A program made the translations under genes and the position numbers. Of a stretch of DNA of 64,000 bases, positions 57,351-64,000 are shown piece by piece. Location: positions 6,090,001-6,154,000 of the forward strand of contig OY728142.1 of assembly GCA_963277665.1 (NCBI GenBank), given 5' to 3'. The first letter of the stretch is position 1, and the number at the start of each line of letters is the position of its first letter. The notes below the pieces were generated by a model that searched no databases, was not told the DNA's origin, and saw only the letters and a list, made by a program, of their open reading frames with translations. The DNA is from Viscum album (taxonomy: Eukaryota; Streptophyta; Magnoliopsida; Santalales; Viscaceae).

Positions 57351-57603
57351 TTTGAAAGAGACATTTTACCTATTTCATTTTTATAACAAAATTTATTTAT
57401 TTTAAACAGTTGATAATTGCACAGGCACTTAGTCCAACCATGCGGTTACTGCCAACCATTCCGAGCCTACGTAGCAGTCTAAAACCCATCCAAAATATTA
57501 AATATCAAAATTGTTTAGACCAGCACTCAACCCACACCATTGTGAGGCTAACTGAAGCCAATAAATAACAAAATAAATTGATTCAAAAGGGTCAGGTGTG
57601 ACA

Positions 57604-58704
57604 TTATATGTGTACAAAAAACTCAAACGACATGTCAGATAATCACGGTGAGCGGAAATCACCTAGGCATAGTACATAAGCCACATAATCAAAGAACCTT
57701 ATGCCCATGTGACCATGTCACTCAACTTGATGGTCATCGTGGTCTCAAAGTCTCAAGCCATGCCCTCAATCATGAATACCTTGTCACCTCAATCTGATGA
57801 CCACATCACCAAACTCGGTGATCAACATCACCCCAAATACCTCAATCCGAGCTCATCCTAGAAAACCCTGTCACCTCAGTCCTAGTGTTCATCATCACTT
57901 CAATACAAATTGTTCCTCAATATTCATGTTCCCATGGAACCATCATAATTATTATATATAATTCAATTTAATTTAAGTAACCCACAAATCCAAAACTCCC
58001 CAAGTGCTCTGAAGTCTCTAACCCAGCTTATACCATATGTATTCAAGGAGGAGCATACCCATAGGCATCAAATGGGTTCAATTTAATAATTAAATGGAAA
58101 GAATTAAACTATTATGGTCTATCCTAAACATCCCAACGATATGTTCAATATTTCACCCCTAAAACATGATTGAATTAAAAGGTAAATATTGTCACCGCCT
58201 ACCTCATACTGATATATGTTCACTCATTAGGTATCATCCTCTAACTCAATCCAATTTGGATGAAATAGTAATTTTATATGAACTATTTGATAATAGGTTA
58301 AAACATCTCACACTGATTTAGTGCACCATATAGTGAGAGAAAAACAGAATGGAAGGTAGAGGATAGATGATCTTACTAATGGGGTTCCAATAATACCAGT
58401 GATGATCAGATCAGAGCTTGAATTAAAAACTTGGTTGAAATATAAGGGGAGGAACAAATGAGGAGCACCCCTTTACTATATATATGGGTGTAGAAGAAAG
58501 AATAACAAAAAGGGATAAAGGGATGAGGGTAAGTCTCATAATTTTCCCCCTTTAAATGACCTAGAGGGTTTGGCCACATGATTTGGATAATCGTGTGCCA
58601 ACAGTGTGGCACCGCAGTGTCTAAGCACCACACCAAACATGGTTGGCCTATACGATTTACCAATCTATATGAAAACAATACGAGAATCCTATTCTAGAAC
58701 TACA
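57604..58704 (-). repeat. LTR remnant of a Gypsy-1-like family
   Basis: The end GAACTACA at 58704 is followed by GAACTCCCAACA, the same LTR-end-plus-purine-tract layout as GGTTCTTACA|AACTCCCC of Gypsy-1. About 58560-58660 contains a TGTGCCAACAGTGTGG and CCAAACATGGTTGG motif group like the Gypsy-1 U3 array. About 57690-57900 has degenerate short repeats with TGATG and ATCACC halves. Its remainder is lost or lies beyond Gypsy-5. Confidence 0.5.
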
Positions 58705-58716
58705 GAACTCCCAACA
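58705..58716 (-). other. Possible polypurine tract of the remnant element
   Basis: The minus strand reads TGTTGGGAGTTC before the LTR start TGTAGTTC. Gypsy-5 begins immediately after, so Gypsy-5 inserted just inside the remnant's interior. Confidence 0.4.
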
Positions 58717-59155
58717 TGTAACACCCCAGGTAAATAAAGAATATGAAATTTTCATATTTATCCATATTTGTGAGTAAAATATTAATATTACTTTAAAGGG
58801 GATGCTATGCTCGATGGCGTAACCAACAAGCAACAATGAGTTTCTTGGAAATCTTACGTTGCACTCTAATAATAAAATAATATTATTTTAAATGGTAGTT
58901 AACCTGTAGCCATTTTGTTGGCGGGAATGGATAGAAATAACTAAAATATGATTATATATGTTTTTAAATGTTTTTACATTTATCCAATAAAAGATAAAGG
59001 CTTAAAATACTGAAAGAATTCAATTTTAGGCGCATATGCCCTAGTTTTCACTAAAGGATCACTTATCACCTTTTGATGGAGAATTGTCATTAAATATAGT
59101 TTTTTTTACTCTTATAAATTCTATTGGACCAAATAAAACTCTTCTTAATAATCAG

Positions 59156-59600
59156 GACATCAAAATTTACTTTGTGTAAATTTTTGGTATCTTTCCGATA
59201 AAGTTCTTTTTTTTCAATGAATAGTGTAAAATGTTGTAATTTAATTAAAACCCACTTTTTAATATAATTTATTTATATGATTAGATTATCTTTTGAATTG
59301 GTTTTAAAGTAAAATTAGAATATATTTTTACCATTAAATCCAATAGTGGTCGTTGGAATTAATTTCACTTTGAAATCAGACTTAAACTAGTGTCAATCTT
59401 TTGATACTTATTGTTTCATAAAGACACGCTATTTGCTTTGACAACGGGAATTAATTATTAAATTAATTAATATGACTTATATGTTTTGAATTTTTTAAAA
59501 TAGACTTCATTTGAGAATTCAGAATATCAAATATAGCTTATGGTGAATTTTTGGGATTTTTCTGAAAAACTTCAATTTTTGATGAATAGTGAAACCACTA
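59156..59600 (+). promoter_or_regulatory. Two copies of the conserved U3 block in Gypsy-5
   Basis: TTTTTGGTATCTTTCCGATA at about 59190-59210 and TTTTTGGGATTTTTCTGAAA at about 59548-59567 are each followed by a GTGAAT/ATGAATAGTG(A)-like half. The block is thus duplicated within one U3. Confidence 0.5.
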
Positions 59601-60344
59601 AGTGGTACTTATAAAAACTGATTTTTCCGTTTAAATGAAAATTTTCCATCTTTGTGTTTTGAATTTCAAAAATCAGACATACATGGTTGTCATTAAGAAG
59701 TAAAATGCTGTTCAATGGGATAAAAATAATTTTTTGGTGAATAGTAACTTACTAAGTTTTTAATCGCGATTAGGGGTAATTAGTGTAGTTTAAGGTAAAA
59801 ATAATTCTTTAATAAAATAAGATGAGCTTGACACATGTCCTACCCTCATTGGTTGTGTCATGGACTACCAAGACAAGCCATGGGAAACTTGGGGACCCCA
59901 TAGAGCCACTTTGGTTGGGAAATGACATAAATAACTTTTTATTTAATGTAAAAGTAAAAATGACACAAACATCATATGTTTTACGAAAACAATTATTACA
60001 TGGGGTTATAAAGATCCAATTTTTGATTATAAATATTCACTGGAATGATAAAAATATTTCCTACATCATAGTATTTTTTATAATTTTTAGACACTAAATA
60101 AATTAAATTATTTATGACATCATGATGATGCAGCGATGACCTCATTATTTAACGAATTAAATAAAATGGAAAGATAATGTAAAATATATGAACTACACAT
60201 GTCCAAAACTTATTGGATGGGTGGATTTCGAACCTTTATCACCTTATCCACGAATTATATCAATGTGGGACCTTTTAAAACCGAATCACATTTTCAAATA
60301 AAGTAATATTTCCTTACATTCCAAAAGTGCCCCTCCTCTCCTCT

Positions 60345-60353
60345 TATAAAAGG
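60345..60353 (+). promoter_or_regulatory. TATA box of Gypsy-5 LTR
   Basis: TATAAAAGG with CCCCCACCTCTACCTC directly downstream, the strongest core promoter in the window. AAAG|GTAATTC about 170 bp downstream is donor-like. Confidence 0.75.
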
Positions 60354-60689
60354 CCCCCACCTCTACCTCATTTTACACACTCCTCAAGCCTTTGGCTCAG
60401 CCAACCCCTGCCCATTTACTCTCTCCACATCCCTCTCCTTATCCTAGAGGATTCCATTTGGGCAGAATCCTTTCAAAGGAAGCATTTAGGCTCAAATCAA
60501 AAGGAGTTACACTTTTAAAGGTAATTCATTCTCTCATGTTCATTTGTTTTGTTTTGCTTCTCCAACCCCATAAACTCTTTTTATTTACTTCTTTTGTAAC
60601 AACACCAGTATATTAAATATACTAGGATGTTGTTATAAGATTTATTTGAGCTACACTCTCACACAACTACATCAAATGGTTAATGAACA

Positions 60690-61326
60690 TACGGTTTCCG
60701 TGGATGGCGAAATTCTGCCTCCTAAAACAATGATTGTTCAATACTCATTTAACACCATCAAAGGTGGCCATTATGATGTCACTATTTTAATATATTATAT
60801 ATAATATGTTTATGTTTTACTTATACTTCTGTATTTTTCATTTGTGTCTTACCTTTTTGGCTTCCATTATGGGTATACGTGATATCTTCATTTTAGGAAG
60901 TGCGGACTACCGCCCCCTCAAAGTGATGTGATTCGTTAATGCCATACGTGGGACGTATAAAGGATGTATTTAATGTTATTATATATGATGTTATACTGGA
61001 ACTATTATATACCTCTATATCATTATTATTTCTTTCCATTAAAGTATGAGATAGAAATGAAAGTAGCGTTCATGCGTACGTACGGCTTACCATCTCCATG
61101 AACGGTGCATTTCATTTCTTATCCCCAAATGTAATGTACTATTATAAGTACATGTATATAATGGATATATATGATGAATGATGCATCTAAATGATGAATA
61201 TAATTCTGTAATTAAAATATACATACATCTCATTTAGTTTTAATTCCATTAATATGACAAAGAAATGAAAGTAGCGTTCATGCGTACGTACGGCTTACCG
61301 TCTCCATGAACGGTGCATTTCATTTC
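60690..61326 (+). other. Array of four LTR modules in Gypsy-5
   Basis: The order is a diverged module 2 (about 60699-60741), module 2 (60896-60933, core GCGGACTACCGCCCCCTC), module 1 (61054-61118) and module 1 again (61262-61326). The last two are a 208-bp tandem duplication. Each module 1 has arms GAAATGAAA...CGTTCATG and CATGAACG...TTTCATTTC enclosing CGTACGTACGGCTTACC. Module 2 is flanked by TATACGT and ACGTATA. Confidence 0.75.
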
Positions 61327-61650
61327 TTACCGCTAAATGATTATGTAATATTATAAATACATGTATATGATGGATATATATGATATATATGATATACAAA
61401 TCAGGAATTTCATTTTGGATATAATGAATTTTTGACCACATGAACAACATGTAATTGTAAGAAGTCCACTGTCGACTTAAGAACCAACTATCGACAAAAC
61501 AAACATTATTAACTTAAATGATTACATGATGTTTATAACATGGTGTAAAAGGAATAATGAACTTGAAAAAGGTTCTTAATAAAGTATATATTAAATCAAG
61601 TTTATTATTCCGAACATTAAAGAACGATCGAGTCAAGTCGGACCCGAGGT

Positions 61651-62436
61651 AAGGGATCTTACAACTCTCTTTCTTTTTAAGTACACTCTTTTATGTCATT
61701 TCTTTTAAGCTCATCTTTCTTATGATTGGGATGTTCTTTTATATTAGTACTACTGTAATTTTTATTTTCATGTGATGAGAGACCCTATTCTCTCTCATCA
61801 ATCCATTTTGGAATTTTTGAGTGGCGCCGTTAGGCTTCCGAACTTTCGTAAGAGATCTAACCTCTCTCTTTCTTTTTAAGTACTCTCCTTTGTGTCACTT
61901 ATTTTAAGCTCCTCTTTGTTATGATGGGGGATTTTATTGTATATTCCTCTTTCTTTAAATTCTATTGTAATATGATGGGATACTCTATTTGATCTCATCA
62001 ATGAATTTTGGAAGTTTTAAGTGGCACCGTTAGGCTGCCAAGTTTTCGTAAGGGATTTTTCATCTCACTTTTATACCCGTGAGATTTATGGTACATTTGC
62101 CACAATTTCCTTTGAGTGGTTTATGTACTGCCCATTATTACACTCCTTTTTTAATATAATTCCATTTATGGGCATTTACATATTCATTGTATGACACTTC
62201 TTCATTGGGGTGTACTTTTCGAAAGTTACCCAAGTCGGTAAGGGAACCTTTCACCCTCCTCGTTTTAAAAGACTTCGTTTGTTATGTCTTTTAATTCACA
62301 TACTATTTTGTTGGGATATGTTCTTATATATCCTGATTGATGTATATTTTATGTCCAAGTGATGAGATTCCCTTTTTATCTCTCATCAACTCTTTTTCTA
62401 AATCTTTGAAGTGACGTCGTTAGGCTGTCAAATTTT
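61651..62436 (+). repeat. About 197-bp tandem repeat, four units, in Gypsy-5 LTR
   Basis: Units begin GTAAGGGATC (61651), GTAAGAGATC (61848), GTAAGGGATT (62048) and GTAAGGGAAC (62238). Three units end with the block GTGGCGCCGTTAGGCT or a variant (61821, 62022, 62410). In the third unit that block is replaced by CGAAAGTTACCCAAGTCG. The middles share TCTTTTAAGCTC and GATGAGA...CTCTCATCAA. Confidence 0.88.
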
Positions 62437-63769
62437 ACCAAAGGAACTTTTTAACCCAATTTCGATTTGTTTTGGTTCAACATGTAGTTATTTAATATGT
62501 CATCCATTTAATATGTGTGAATAACCTTTTATTGTTTTACACTTAATATCCACTTATATTGGGTGTATTTATATTTTTCACACATATTTTTGAGATTGAT
62601 TTGTCCTTAATTTAAGGATACCTTCTTTATAATGGATTTCATCACATTTGACATTTCTATTGAGGGTTCACTGTTGTTATGCACCAATTAACTCTTATAT
62701 GGTGTATATACTATCCTTTGGAGTATTATATCATGAATCCATTTATTCTCATGATATTATAAAGTTCTGACTAAATGTTATTCCTCAATTATTGTATTCA
62801 AGTGTCTCTAATTTTGGTAAAACCCCTTTAACCAAAATATCATTTTAAATGTTTTAATTATTTGTTCTTATTAATATCCATGTTTTCAAAATGGTTTTAA
62901 GGATTTATTTATGTGGATATTAATGGTTTAAAATTTTCAGCTTCAAGGTGGTATGGGACACTTTGATTCAAAAATCTCTTTATTAAATGTTTTAAATGGT
63001 TTTGGAAATGGTTTCTTTTTGAATGGATTCATTATTTCAATATACTAAAATTTTATATTGTGATTGAAATGTGGAAATGTTATGTTTCCTTTATGCATGT
63101 TCTATGTGACACATTTATTTTATGGTTCTTGGGCATTGTTATGAAAACGGGTGGTTTCGTGATAAACTAAGGGCGGGGGAGCCCGATATAGCTCTCCAAT
63201 GCATTGGGTAACGCGAAGGAGTGAAACGTTAACGTTTCTCCAAAGAGATTTTAGGGAATATACTGTGATGGGTATTCCAAACGTAACCAAGAGCGTTACT
63301 CCCTACGTAAGAATGTTATGACTGCCTCAAGTTACCTTTATGTCTTATGATTTCTATGATTTATTCATGATTTTATGAGGTATGTTAAAGTGCTTATGTT
63401 TTATGGGTAAAGTATGATTTCATTCTTATGTATATATGTACCCATGTTTCCTTTCCATGTTTTTATAACCCATACTGAGCTTTTTATGCTCATACCAAGT
63501 TTTTTTGAAATGTTTTTCACAGGACTTAAAGTGGAATAAGGTCAAGGATGGGATCAAGGAAATGTCACGCTATATAAGACATGGAACTAGACATGTTTCT
63601 TTTTAAGAGTTTTTATTTTATAGAAATTTAGTAGAATCAACTACTTTGTAATCTTTTGAGATGTAATAGTTATGTCCTAATTCTCTAAAACTCTAAACCT
63701 GAAAATATCCTCAATGTGAATTACTCATTTAATTCAATATTAAGTAAGGTTTAAGGCTGGGGCCTTATA

Positions 63770-63977
63770 GTTGGTATCAAAGGTCGGTTTAGATAACTTT
63801 AGAGGTTAGGGTATTCTTTAAGCATAAGTGACATTACCATAATTGTTAGGATTTCAGAAAGAGTCCTAGTTTTAGATAAAGTGAATGAGTAAGTGTATCT
63901 TAGTTTTTACCTTCCTCATTAGTACATGATGGTTTTGTTGATATACTCACACTTACATTTCTATTTTTAGTGAATGT
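63770..63977 (+). other. Gypsy-5 primer-binding site and leader
   Basis: TTGGTATCAAAGG at 63771-63783 fits initiator tRNA-Met better than the Gypsy-3 and Gypsy-4 sites. The leader of about 195 bp ends in CTATTTTTAG, an acceptor-like sequence just before the first ATG. Confidence 0.8.
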
Positions 63978-64000
63978 ATGGATCTAGCAGGCACCAAAGA
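63978..64000 (+). CDS. gag: Probable start of Gypsy-5 gag (cut by window end)
   Basis: The ATG at 63978 opens M-D-L-A-G-T-K at the position where Gypsy-4 gag starts with M-D-H. Only seven codons are visible, so whether the frame stays open is unknown. Confidence 0.45.

Larger units (their letters stand above)
46143..57603 (-). mobile_element. LARD-like element: giant LTRs with non-coding interior
   Basis: Two long direct repeats (46143-51418 and about 53700-57603) in minus orientation both end GTGTGACA on the plus strand (LTR start TGTCACACC). They enclose about 2.3 kb without recognisable gag or pol. A poly-G polypurine tract borders the left LTR, which makes it the 3' LTR. The start at 46143 (TGTAGCATCCC) and the next 1 kb resemble the Gypsy-1 LTR at 4895, so the two are related. 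Flanking pentamers TGGTG (46138-46142) and TTATA (57604-57608) do not match, so no target-site duplication is visible. Confidence 0.75.
53700..57603 (-). repeat. 5' LTR of LARD-like element, about 3.9 kb (inner border uncertain)
   Basis: Clear similarity to the left LTR runs from about 53750 to GTGTGACA at 57603. Weak similarity reaches further left. If the LTR was originally 5.3 kb, about 1.3 kb of its inner side has been deleted or has diverged. Confidence 0.7.
58717..63769 (+). repeat. 5' LTR of Gypsy-5, about 5.05 kb
   Basis: The start is TGTAACACCCCAGG (58717) and the end GGGGCCTTATA (63769, CA changed to TA), next to TTGGTATCAAAGG. A TTTTTCACAGG acceptor-like site lies at about 63513-63523 with TGAGC...GCTCA flanking a short loop just before it. 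Confidence 0.8.
58717..64000 (+). mobile_element. Gypsy-5: Ty3/gypsy element, 5' LTR plus first bases of interior
   Basis: A 5.05-kb LTR starting TGTAACACCCC is followed by a primer-binding site and leader. The rest lies outside the window. LTR start, U3 block, TATA with pyrimidine patch and modules relate it to Gypsy-4 and the solo LTR. Its modules and primer site are better preserved than in Gypsy-4, suggesting a younger insertion. Confidence 0.82.

Noticed and set aside
57604..58704. Continuation of the Gypsy-3 3' LTR after the LARD insertion
   Set aside because: No similarity to 39420-40622, no matching target-site duplication, and the end at 58704 has a minus-strand LTR and purine-tract layout.

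Overview
The window is plant nuclear DNA made entirely of nested, decayed LTR retrotransposons. I found no host protein-coding gene, no tRNA or rRNA gene and no intact retroelement ORF. The plant assignment rests on SIRE/Maximus-like Ty1/copia protein motifs, chromovirus-like Ty3/gypsy polyproteins, primer-binding sites matching initiator tRNA-Met, and LTRs 1.5 to 5.3 kb long in very AT-rich DNA. The setting looks like old heterochromatin of a large plant genome. I cannot name the species.

Layout. Gypsy-1 (1-7555, minus) has a 2.66-kb LTR, a short interior with one decayed gag and no pol, and its 3' LTR runs off the left edge. It sits in the 3' LTR of a Ty1/copia element (7556-31836, minus). 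That copia element is split inside its integrase by Gypsy-4 (14445-27738, plus), which has two 3.5-kb LTRs, a target-site duplication and a gag-only interior. Gypsy-4's gag is itself split by a 3.8-kb solo LTR (18503-22286, minus). The copia element in turn sits in the 3' LTR of Gypsy-2 (31837-39089, minus), which keeps protease, RT, RNase H, integrase and a chromodomain-like tail but has lost gag. The left half therefore records at least four successive layers of insertion.

On the right, Gypsy-3 (39090-46142, plus) has a decayed but nearly complete gag-PR-RT-RH-INT-chromo order. Next comes a LARD-like element (46143-57603, minus) with LTRs of about 4 to 5.3 kb and a 2.3-kb interior without recognisable coding. 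A 1.1-kb LTR remnant follows (57604-58704). The window ends in the 5.05-kb 5' LTR of Gypsy-5 (58717-63769, plus), its primer-binding site and the probable first codons of its gag.

The most interesting signal is not a gene. The long LTRs of Gypsy-4, the solo LTR and Gypsy-5 share an array of modules spaced about 180-208 bp, each with a conserved core and in several cases a long inverted repeat able to fold as a hairpin. They lie a few hundred bases downstream of a TATA box, where a 5' leader RNA would be transcribed. Gypsy-5 adds a second array of about 197-bp units that starts at a splice-donor-like motif. All coordinates of degenerate domains are approximate, read by eye without alignment.
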